Assembly (NCBI GenBank): GCA_018340805.1
Contig: JACMZG010000008.1
Span: 28,614,869 to 28,678,868, forward strand
Source: Microvelia longipes
Lineage: Eukaryota > Arthropoda > Insecta > Hemiptera > Veliidae
Direction: 5' to 3'
Length of the DNA: 64,000 nt
This document shows positions 55,738 to 64,000 of this stretch, piece by piece. The position numbers and the translations under genes are program-made. The stretch's first letter is position 1, and each line of letters begins with the position of its first letter. Under the pieces are notes generated by a model that had not been told where the DNA came from, searched no databases, and worked only from the letters and a program-made list of their open reading frames with translations.

Positions 55738-56350
55738 AGATATATTATTTCTAGAGGGGCCCTATTGGTATCATTTTAAAACATTGAAAAAGTGACCTGA
55801 CTACCTTCGCTAATAAATATTATCAAATAATCAGTACAAAAACAGTAACAGATAGGAGAAAATACTAATAAAACCACAAACAATATACGGAAAGAAGATA
55901 TATTATAACCTTAACTCACTCTTGGAGGAGCTTTAAATGAGGTTACACAGAGCCCTCGAGAGCCTAAAAAATATTTCAGACCTTCCAAAGTATTGAGATA
56001 GGCTATGCCCCCTCTATTGTATATCTCAATCATAGTGATATATTACTGGAGGGGCATAGCCTATCTTGATACATTGAGAGGCCAGAAACCTCATTTTAGG
56101 GTTCTCAGGGGCTCTTTGTAACCTCAATGTAAACTTATTTAAAAGAGTATGTTAGGATTATAATAAATCAATTATTTTTGGCTTCCCGCACATCGTTTGT
56201 CTTTGATTTGTATTTTAAACGTTTTATTTTATTAATAATGGTAATTTTGTTCTGTTTATTTGAGTTTATTTATAGTCGAACATGGACAGGTTACTTCTTC
56301 GATGATTCAACATTCAACCAATATGGCCCCTCCAGGAATAATATCTCTTT
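55738..56350. mobile_element. Inverted dimer of the short inverted-repeat element
   Basis: The left arm (55738-56035) begins GATATATTATTTCTAGAGGG and has GGCCCTATTGGTATC, AAAGTGACCTGACTACCTTC, CCTTAACTCACTCTTGGAGG, GAGATAGGCTATGCCCCCTC. The right arm (56045-56350) is its reverse complement, ending GGCCCCTCCAGGAATAATAT. The arms meet at GTATATCTCAATCATAGTGA, where both carry the inner element end. Compared with the single copy at 25140-25470, this is two whole elements in opposite orientation. No coding capacity. Confidence 0.78.
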
Positions 56351-56400
56351 GTTGAAACCAGTTTTTTTTTCTGTTTTATGAGTGTTTGCTGTAATAGTGT

Positions 56401-56443
56401 TGTTGAATAATTGTGTTGTGATACACAACACAATTATTCAACA
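56401..56443. other. Perfect 20-bp inverted repeat with 3-base loop
   Basis: TGTTGAATAATTGTGTTGTG, ATA, then the exact reverse complement. No mismatch in the stem. No flanking terminator-like T-run directly after it. Confidence 0.92.
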
Positions 56444-56719
56444 TAGTGTTCACGTAATTTTTCATGAAATAAAATGTTCCATCAAAAATTTCCGAAAACG
56501 ATTTATTAATATGAATCATTAAATCGTAAAAAATTAGATAAAATAAACTTCTTTCTACAAGAGCCTTTAATAAAGGTCATTCTCCTGTTATCAACAAACA
56601 GTGCCAACTGTCTAGCCTAGGCTATATTAAAATTGGTGTCCTCTTCTATACCTGATATTTTCAGATAAAACTGGTTGTGGTTATTATATTAAAGAGTTAT
56701 ATCCTTTCAAGGGTTAAAC

Positions 56720-57180
56720 TTATGCCTCAGTCATACAGCGATGCTTACAGCAATATTCATTGCGCTAATTCGCATTAGAAGAGATCCCCTATATAAACAC
56801 TGGGTAAAATTTACTGATTCTCAGTCATCAGTAGAAGCTCTAATAGTCAACAGCTCTTTTACCCATACTGGATGGACTAGAGAATTTTAAAGAAAGAGCA
56901 ATTTTGGAATAGAAACTGTATTACATTGGAATTATAGAGAAAGGTAAAGGCTTCTGGTAAAATGAAATAGTTAACAAGATCAATACGAAACCCTGGTACA
57001 AAAGTATTAAGCTAACCTATTAAAGATATCATTGCAATCAATAGATTAATATCAGGGCACGCAAATACCAATTATTTCAGGCATAAGATGAGTCCTAGAC
57101 TTTCCTAACTGTGGCAAATGTCAAGCTGCTGATATCCAAAACGTTGTAAATATTTTATATAATTGGCCAAAAGAATTATA
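56720..57180 (+). pseudogene. LINE RNase H and C-terminal zinc-knuckle relic
   Basis: Frame 56720-56890 reads SHTAMLTAIFIALIRIRRD, then HWVKFTDSQSSVEALI. This matches the second and third parts of the RNase H domain found at the end of I/Jockey-type LINE ORF2 (AE..AI..AL and the catalytic DSQ..L..L). After several frame breaks, 57026-57105 reads IKDIIAINRLISGHANTNYF, and 57092-57187 reads FPNCGKCQAADIQNVVNILY. This is the RLRTGH...C..C...ET..H-type segment that follows RNase H in these elements. RT and endonuclease are not seen upstream; the inverted-repeat element lies there. Old and broken. Confidence 0.6.
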
Positions 57181-58440
57181 TTGTTAATTGGCTTTGGTTT
57201 GGTTCTAGAGGCACTGTACCTAAGTTTACCTCTGACTTTTTCAATCAAGGAATTGACAAGAATAGCTGAATCCATTATTTTAAATTCGCTTGGAGTTGTA
57301 AATCATCATACATACGGTCAATTTTTGATTTTATTTATCTTTTTTAGACTTTTTTTGGCTTTATTAATTAACTCTTAAAATTATGCAATAATTTTTAGTT
57401 TGTTTGTGACTTAAGTATAACGGTGATTTATACGCTATTCTTGTAAATTTCTTATTTTATTATTTAGTTTAATTATTGTCTTGTATATGATTGATCAGTA
57501 TGCTGTGTATATAGCAACTTATTGTAAATAAGCAGCCTCATATTGTATTTTTTATAAACATATTATGTTTCTCTCTCTTCTATAATGGCCAAAAAAGAAA
57601 GCTTTTACATAAGCTACAGTTAATACAAGAAACTGTAAGAAACGTAAACAATTTCTAAAAAATATTTTATATTAAGTTAAATCTTCTCAATATTAACTTT
57701 ATGCATAATTTTAAAAATTTGACGGTATTGCTGCCATTCACCAGCAAATTGGCACCCAATTATAAGCATAATTGTAACCCAAGGAGAAAGTTAATTATTA
57801 AAGTAATATTTAATTAAGTAACGCAATCAATTAATTGATGATGAAGTGAGGTCTTTAAATAAGTGGCAAATCATTTTTAATACAATTTCAACCAGAAATA
57901 AAAGAAAATCAAAGCAGTGCATGAGTTTAAGAAGAAAGTGGATAAATGTATAAGAAAGTAAGTTCTTTAATAACAATAAAACATATTAGTCATATTACTC
58001 CTTTACTTCCTTTTGTATTTATTTGAGATTAAATAAGAATTTTGTTTTATATATTTAATCATTTTCTAATTAATTTAAGTATTATTTTTTTTTTTAATTT
58101 TATTTATTTTTAAACTTAGTAATTATAATGAATAAAATCGATATTATAATTATAATTAATATAATCTTGCAGTAATAATTATTTAATTAAATCAACAATT
58201 ATTTTAATAAAAACTACAATAATGATAATTAGAAACATTAAAATGAATAATCAGTAAATTATTACAACTAAAAATTTATTATATTATGACGGAGGTATAA
58301 TTATTTATTAGAAAGTAAACAGAAATATTTAATAACTGCATCTCCAGGTTCAAGCAGTATTACTTTTTGGAGACGTAAAAAGAAGCAGGTTTTAAAATTA
58401 CTACGTGTATTTTAAACAAAAAATATTTTTTCAAACAAAA
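57181..58440. other. No gene seen
   Basis: AT-rich sequence. The frame 57163-57378 is hydrophobic by composition and has no recognisable content. Confidence 0.4.
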
Positions 58441-58459
58441 AATTAAACAGTTTGAACAA

Positions 58460-59130
58460 ACTCTACGGCCTCGGCGCTTCGTGCCTCGGCCGCCTCGTAG
58501 CGTCGACGGCAGGGGTCGCTTCACGGCCTCCACACTTCCTGTGGCCACATGGTTTGTTGTACTTTATACTTTACATTATACTTTACAGTTCGTCATATTA
58601 CTAGTTTATATTAGTGGCATTCTACCAAGATAGAAGCGAATTTTCAAATGCATTAGTCAAAGAACGTGATTTGTTTACATTATGTCAATCAATGACAATG
58701 TTTTGTTTGACAAATATATGTCAATCAATAAACCTAGAACTAATTCTGATAATACAATGAAACTTCGTATGTTTGTGAATTATTTATGGTTGCAATTAAA
58801 ATGTAAACTAGTAAATTGAATAATGTATTTTTATATTATTTATTGCCAATTTAATAATGTAATAATTTTTAAAACAAAGAATAATACATAAAAATATTAC
58901 TTTTTTTATGTCACTCTATTAAAATAATTTAATCTATAAAGAAAAATTCGAAATAAAATTTACAATTATAATTTTTTGCGAAAGTTTATGATGCTTTTTG
59001 GAAACGCTAGTGGGGCCATTTTTCTGGTTTATGTCTTCACTCATTTTTCATCAACAATAGTGTTCGGGATATAACAAAGGTTGATTTTTGTACCAAGTTT
59101 CATTTCAATAATTTTATAGCTTTTTTGGAC
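58460..59130 (-). repeat. GC-core repeat family, diverged copy
   Basis: The core at 58465-58555 reads, minus strand, ACCATGTGGCCACAGGAAGT and GTGAAGCGACCCCTGCCGTC. Then on the plus strand GTCATATTACTAGTTTATAT, AAGCGAATTTTCAAATGCAT, GTGATTTGTTTACATTATGT, TATATGTCAATCAATAAA, and after a gap TTGATTTTTGTACCAAGTTT at 59081. The frame 58548-58360 covers the core and is accidental. Confidence 0.65.
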
Positions 59131-59146
59131 TGTTAGGATTTCTAAA

Positions 59147-59298
59147 AAGAATTAAATAATTAATTGAGGCTTCAGTTCATTTAAATTTATTAAAAATAAA
59201 TTATCAAAAAGCTTTTGGGAAGCCATGGATCCTGGGCTTCGTCAGTTCCTGAAATTGGCACAAGGACTGAAGTCTCCAGTAATTATTTAATTACTTTG
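59147..59298. mobile_element. Short inverted-repeat element (MITE-like)
   Basis: GAATTAAATAATTAATTGAG and GCTTCAGTTC on the left pair with TAATTAAATAATTACTGGAG and ACTTCAGTCC, reverse-complemented, from the right. The interior has GAAGCC...GGCTTC. About 150 bp. No second copy seen in the window. Confidence 0.5.
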
Positions 59299-60425
59299 AA
59301 TAGTTAAATACATTCGCATAGAGGCCGAATGCCTCTTCTTTTCTCTTAATTAATGTTATTAGAGATCCTAGTTTGAGAAAAATAACTCTTATACATAAGA
59401 AAAGAATGAGAGTAATAAGGAAAAAAGTTTTATAAAAAACATCATTCAATATAAAATCAAATAAGTTTAAGTTTTAAAAAACAAAAGAAACAGTCCAACG
59501 AAACTGACAGTCAAATTCAACCTAATCTACCGATTCAATCCGAGTGATAATTGGTAAGTTTTTCTCAACACTTGAATCCTAAATATTTTTTTTTAATATC
59601 AGAGAGTTTTTTCATGTCAGAAGTTTGGGACGGCGTGTATAGCTGATTTTAATGAAACTCTGTACACATGTAGTAATAGTTAGTCTTCAGAGCTGTGTAG
59701 ATTTTGGTTGCAGTGCGACAAATATTTTTAATATGGCGGCCAATATGACGGACCTACTTTTATTAGATTCTCATGTGAGTTCCTGATCCAACGCATTTCT
59801 AGTCTTAACATATGTTAAAACAAACATATACAAGTAAAAGAAGAAAAGAATGTTTCTAAAAGATCCAGTTCATATGAGATTCAAATTTCCTAAACTGATC
59901 TGGTATTCCTGACCCCAAACATATCATTTGCAATACAAGTATGATAATAAGACAAATAGAAACAACATGTAAAATGTACAGCTCTTTCTAGATCAAGATT
60001 ATTGAATAATGGATTCTTGAAAAACAAAATAAATCGAAAAAATCTAGTCTTTTTAAAGTTGTTGTTAAGTTCTTTTATAAGATTAATATTAGAAGTAGAT
60101 GATGAGGAACAAAAAAGAAGTCTAACAGATATTTGAAAAGCAAATCAGTTTTCCATTTCTTCTTTTTGATCTTGATACGAGTGGGGCAACACTAAGTTTA
60201 TCCAAGATAATTTAATTTCTTTTGACTTTCAGAAAAGGTTTGGGATGTTAACAAGACAAAGTACTATGAATGCCTTGAATTGTTTTATGTTTTTTTTGTG
60301 TCATATTTCTTATTTTATTTATTTTTATTTCCCTCGCCTGCTACTTTAGGTATATTTTTTGTTATTACAATTCATTCTTTATCTTTTGGTTTTATTCCTA
60401 AAGTAAAAGGCCTAAAGACTCTTGA
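59299..60425. other. No gene seen
   Basis: AT-rich. The 59630-59760 part (GGCGTGTATAGCTGATTTTA, AATATGGCGGCCAATATGAC) has the look of a transposon-derived sequence, but I cannot assign it. The frame 60280-60642 begins in AT-rich DNA and runs into a repeat. Confidence 0.35.
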
Positions 60426-60429
60426 TCAT

Positions 60430-61080
60430 AACGTGACGTCGGCGCTGGCAAATCCTTCGCGGCCACATGGTATTGTCCATGTTAATAGTTTATATAACTG
60501 GTCAAGTTATAAGCGAATTTTCAAATTTATTAGTCAAAAACATGATTTGTTTACATTATGTTATGTATGTCAATCAATAAAACCGGAACTAATACTGATA
60601 AAATATGACTTTTATGTGTATAAAAATTGCAGACATATCTAAACACATTTTTAAGATTTGTGATTTTTTGAAATGTTTGTTGGGTGAATATTGTGGGTTA
60701 ATGACGTCGTACATATTTCTTATTCAATAAACTTCGAGAAATTAACAATGTTATAAATGTCAATCGATAATATCGGAACGAATGGTAAAGATAAAATGTT
60801 CGACACGTATTTTCAATACTTAGTACATCAAACAACTATTTGAAGATATGTGATTTTTTAAATTGTTTCTGAGTCATTATTGTGGGCGGCTAATGACGTC
60901 TCACATATTTAAAAAACAATAGGGTTCTGGACATTTTTGTATCAAAAACAGTTTGATTTCGAACTGATTAAGCGTTCCAAAGTTATCTAGTTAACGCAAC
61001 CCATAGAAACGTCTAGGAACAAAATTTCATACATGCATACATTTATATATGTATGAACCTCAACAATATATATAATACTA
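60430..61080 (-). repeat. GC-core repeat family, copy with internal duplication
   Basis: A truncated core (GGCAAATCCTTCGCGGCCAC, 60451) is followed by GCGAATTTTCAAATTTATTA, GATTTGTTTACATTATG, GTGGGTTAATGACGTCGTAC (60692). Then comes a second round, TAAATGTCAATCGATAATAT, GATATGTGATTTTTTAAATT, GCTAATGACGTCTCACATAT (60889), and AGAAACGTCTAGGAACAAAA (61005) with a short TATA-rich end. The middle segment is present twice (about 60600-60740 and 60745-60920). Confidence 0.65.
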
Positions 61081-62100
61081 ATAATAGTTAATTAATAAGG
61101 TGAAAAAGTATGTCCACATTTTATAACCCTTAGTAGATTATTTACGTCTTTGTTCTTAACTGCTTATTTTAATCAGAATTCTAATTTTATGTTATTTAGA
61201 TATATGTAAGTTAATTAGATATTAGCTTAGTATGATGGTAGTTTCTGTAAAAAGATAGCTGCTAAAAATAACTAAAACTGCTATTGATTTTTCCTCTATT
61301 AAAATGCCCTGGGTGTATAAAATTTCGTTTTTTTTGTCGACCTATACCCTATCTTTCTTCGTAAGATTTAATAAAAAACTAAAATTTTTCCAGAGAAGAA
61401 GTTTTACAAAAAGTTGATAAAATCCTCCCCATTTCTCTAGAAAGACTTCTCCCGACGGAAATCAAATAAATGGAAGTATTAAAGAAGGAAGATGAGAAAA
61501 AAAATTTCGTAAACCAAAAAGAAAAGAAAATTATGCGGCGAAATGTCATAACTTGATGAAGTTGACTTCTTTCTTATTTTTAGTTTATTTGACTGTTTTT
61601 GGTACCTACAAAGACAGCTGTACTGATTTCTAGAAGTTAACTGTATACTGACTGGTGATAAGGGCTTCATTTGCCAATCAATGCCGTAACTTTATGGTGC
61701 ATTTGGCATAAAATTGATTCATTAAAATGAGTTTAATTTTTAAGGCACAATTTTATGCGTTTTAGTTTAATTAAAAGTTATTATATTAAATTTAAAAAAA
61801 ATGAACTCTTAAATACCATTTTTATTTATTTATTGTTACAGAACGACTATTCTATTGTATGTTTAACGCATACAACTAAAAACAAAATAAATTTGTTTGT
61901 GAAAATAAACTTAATAATTATATCTCATCCGAGCTCCAGTGTTTATAAAAGCAACAAGCTTGAGTTGAACAACTACTCAAATTAACTAAAAAAGTTTATA
62001 AAAGTAAATAAAATTACACTTTTATATTTCCATACACAAATAAGTTACTTATTTGTGGACTTGTAAAACAATATATAAATAAAAACAGATTAGTTACACA
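61081..62100. other. No gene seen
   Basis: AT-rich. Reading frames at 61479-61670 and 61755-61985 have no recognisable content. Confidence 0.4.
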
Positions 62101-62360
62101 AAAGTCCTTTTATTTTTAATATATAATAATAACTAAGCTTTCGACTAAAAAATTAGTCATCATCAGAGTTTAACAAATATAAAATATAAAATGAAAATAC
62201 AATTTTACAGACTACTTCATATTGCACCTTGGTATGTTTTGGTAAGCTATGTTTAAAAAACCGTTAAAAACTGTTACATTGAAGAATTTTAAAAATATCA
62301 GTGTTACCAATAATATTAGTTGAAAAAACAATATTTAAACTAAATCAAGAATTACAAGAT
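62100..62360 (-). other. 3' untranslated tail of the Penelope-like element
   Basis: AT-rich tail after the stop at 62361. It carries the CTGATGA-hairpin-GAAA motif at 62139-62166, followed (minus strand) by GCTTAGTTATTATTATATAT and AAAATAAAAGGAC. The exact end of the element is not marked by a visible duplication. Confidence 0.55.
62139..62166 (-). ncRNA. Hammerhead-ribozyme-like core in the element tail
   Basis: Minus strand: CTGATGA, one T, GACTAA-TTTT-TTAGTC stem-loop, GAAA. CUGAUGA and GAAA flanking a stem II are the conserved core of hammerhead ribozymes, which Penelope-like elements are known to carry. Against a working ribozyme: one extra U before stem II, and no clear partner strand for stem III after GAAAGCTTAG. 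So this may be an inactive or merely similar tail. Confidence 0.4.
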
Positions 62361-62983
62361 TTAAGAGTTCCTTATTAAATTTGAGTAAATGGAGCTTAAT
62401 TTTCTACATCTTTTTTTAAAATTAACATTGTTATCAAATTTGACTATATTTATCATTTCTTTAACTTTCCTTTTTTGCCAATTAGGTTCATTTTGTAGAA
62501 TTCGGGTATTGTCAAAATCAAAACTGTGTCCTGTATTATGTTTGTGGTTAGAAAGTCCAGTATTATTTTTATCTTTTTTGCAGTCATATTTATGTTGGGC
62601 CAGTCTTTTATTTAGATATTGTTTTGTTTCACCTATATAATATTGGGGGCATTGAGAACAGGGAATTTTATATACTAATCCGGATTTTTGTTCTTTCTTG
62701 GTTTTTTCTTTATGTTTTTCAAAAAATGGTCGGTTTGATTTTTGACTTTTTTGAGCAATTTTAAAGTTAGGTAGACTTTTTGATAAAGTCCTTTTTATTT
62801 TTTCAGATAAGTTAGGTACATATGGGATTGCAACGAATTGATTATGAATTATAGGATCTTCATTATTAGCATTATAATTATTGTCAATATTATTATTTGA
62901 ATTATTTATATTATTAGAATTATTGGAATTGTTTATATTTAGAATTATTTGAATTATTAGAATTATTTGTATTATTAGAATTA
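62361..62983 (-). pseudogene. Penelope-like element: Asn-rich linker and GIY-YIG endonuclease
   Basis: From about 62890 to the stop at 62361 one frame is open. After a linker rich in Asn and Ser (62880-62983, interrupted), it reads FVAIPYVPNLSEKIKRTLSK, a basic stretch, and then the endonuclease: LVYKIPCSQCPQYYIGETKQ, YLNKRLAQHKYDC, LSNHKHNTGHSFDFDNTRIL, and KVKEMINI. YIG with the following R and the H..TGH.. segment is the pattern of GIY-YIG domains in Penelope-like elements, with the usual two cysteines (CSQC) just before. The enzyme nicks target DNA to prime reverse transcription. The domain looks complete. Confidence 0.85.
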
Positions 62984-63391
62984 TTAATTATATATTAGAA
63001 TTATTTTATGCATTTTTTCTTTGTTTTGTTTTATAAGTTTGTTTATTAGGTAATTTGGGAAATTATTATATTGCAATGTTTTTTTAATATCTAGTATTAT
63101 TTCGTTGTGGTATTCAGGATCAGTTAATGTTAGAGATCTACGGATCAAGTTATTAGCACTATTTATTTTATATGACTGAGGTTGTTTTGAATTAAAGTTG
63201 ATCATTCTATCTGAAGCTGTTGGTTTTTTATAAATTTTAGTTTTTATATTTCCATTACTATTTATAACTAATACATCTAAAAGGGAATTTTTTTATCTAA
63301 TTCTTTTTCTATTGTAAATTGTATTGCACTATAATAGGAATTGAATAAACTTAATAACTTATCTACAGAATCTTTTTTATTATAAAAAACT
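62984..63391 (-). pseudogene. Penelope-like element: RT palm end and thumb
   Basis: Continuation of the RT after the catalytic YVDD. It first reads IIKKDSVDKLLSLFNSYYSA and FTIEKELDKKIPF, then after a frame change LDVLVINSNGNIKTKIYKKP, TASDRMINFNSKQPQSYKIN, NLIRRSLTLTD. FLDVL and YKKPT.SD.....NS..P...K are conserved in Penelope-like RT. Two breaks are visible: a T6 run at about 63386 where T7 is needed, and a T4 run near 63287 where T5 is needed. The frame ends at a TAA at 62984, before the Asn-rich linker. Confidence 0.85.
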
Positions 63392-64000
63392 ATCATCTAC
63401 ATATTTTTTGGTAAAACTAATTTTATTTTTATGTTTCTTTAAACATTTATTAAAAATATCATCCATAATAATATCAGCTATAGTACCAGACAGAGGTCCA
63501 CCCATTTGGAGGCCACTCTTTTGAAGATATATCTTATTATTAAAAGTTAAGTAGGCATTATCTATACATATTTTAAATAAATCCATAAACTGTTGTTTAT
63601 TAAGATTTGTATGGTTCTTAATATTTTTCCAATTATTACTAATTATTTTTATTGCTAAATTGTTAGGGATAGAAGTAAACAAGGAAACAACATCTAACGA
63701 AATCATGACCTCATCCTCTGCAATACTAATATTGGATAATAATTCTTTAAATTCATAGGAATTTTTAATGTTATATTCTGATGACATTCTTAGGGGTTGT
63801 AAAATATTTGCTAAAAATTTGGCTAATTTATAATTGGGGGAGTTTTGAGATGATACAATTGGTCGCATTTTATTTCCAGGCTTATGGACTTTTGGTAAAC
63901 AATATAATTTTGGTGCTATTGCATTAAATGTTAGTAAGGAAAATTTTGTTTTATTATCAATAACCTTTTTATTTTTTTTCTTGTTTAATTCACGAATTTT
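63380..64000 (-). CDS. Penelope-like reverse transcriptase, partial (runs off window)
   Basis: Open from the window edge to 63380, about 207 codons. It reads APKLYCLPKVHKPGNKMRPI (fingers), then VSS.NSPNYKLAKFLANIL, motif A ISLDVVSLFTSIP, motif B GLQMGGPLSGTIADIIMD, and motif C KKYVDDSF with the catalytic YVDD. PK.HKPG...RPIVS and SLDV.SLFT.IP are signatures of Penelope-like RT, which is related to telomerase RT. The N-terminal part lies beyond 64000. The 3' end is a frameshift in a T-run, so it is the front part of a broken ORF. Confidence 0.88.
   Translation of the reverse strand, partial: KIRELNKKKNKKVIDNKTKFSLLTFNAIAPKLYCLPKVHKPGNKMRPIVSSQNSPNYKLAKFLANILQPLRMSSEYNIKNSYEFKELLSNISIAEDEVMISLDVVSLFTSIPNNLAIKIISNNWKNIKNHTNLNKQQFMDLFKICIDNAYLTFNNKIYLQKSGLQMGGPLSGTIADIIMDDIFNKCLKKHKNKISFTKKYVDDSFL

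Noticed and set aside
58360..58548. 62-codon minus frame over the GC core of a repeat
   Set aside because: Same core without this frame in other copies.

Overview
The window is AT-rich eukaryotic DNA with no operons, no dense coding and no complete host gene. The repeat content points to an animal, most likely an arthropod and probably an insect: a BEL/Pao LTR retrotransposon, a Penelope-like element with a GIY-YIG endonuclease, a PIF/Harbinger-type DNA transposon remnant, tRNA-like and 5S rRNA-like repeats, short inverted-repeat elements, and about fifteen long (TA)n arrays. This placement is an inference from element types; species cannot be named.

Layout. Bases 1-476 are plain AT-rich DNA, followed to about 2987 by a degenerate minisatellite with a 14-bp unit near TAATATATTTTGTC. 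From 2988 to 12218, on the minus strand, lie two nearly identical, differently broken copies of one BEL/Pao element, joined at a single 'n' at 7888. The right copy (7889-12218) holds the gag start, a leader and a candidate primer-binding site. The left copy (2988-7887) holds the only integrase remnant. Both carry an extra piece of the RT/RNase H region spliced in at an aberrant junction, and both are broken by 1-nt homopolymer differences at different places. An assembly artefact is therefore as likely as a true tandem insertion. About 12289-13240 may be the 5' LTR.

From 13.2 to 62 kb the sequence is intergenic or intronic DNA filled with repeats. The main families are: (1) a composite element of about 750-890 bp with a 5S rRNA-like Pol III promoter block (16.1, 18.5, 28.9, 36.5, 42.4 and 53.2 kb, with fragments elsewhere); (2) a repeat of about 550 bp with a GC-rich palindromic core (19.3-21.0, 35.3, 58.5 and 60.4 kb); (3) an inverted-repeat element at 25.1 kb that occurs as an inverted dimer at 55.7 kb; (4) a PIF/Harbinger-like element at 38037-39305 with TAA target duplications, long terminal inverted repeats built from GTTAGGAAAAT-like units, and a short Myb/SANT-like reading frame; (5) tRNA-like repeats at 14.2, 17.65, 50.46 and 50.95-51.29 kb; (6) a LINE RNase H relic at 56.7-57.2 kb. 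Possible host signals are a 107-bp patch at 43266-43372 bounded by strong splice sites, a GC-rich patch at 21.7-22.2 kb ending in a consensus splice donor, and a weak coding-like patch at 15.1-15.45 kb.

From 64000 down to about 62100, minus strand, lies the 3' half of a Penelope-like element: reverse transcriptase, an Asn-rich linker, a GIY-YIG endonuclease, and a 3' tail with a hammerhead-ribozyme-like core. Its frame is broken at two homopolymers and around the linker. The genes that can be read are mobile-element genes; apart from gag and pol of the BEL element they do not form a shared pathway.
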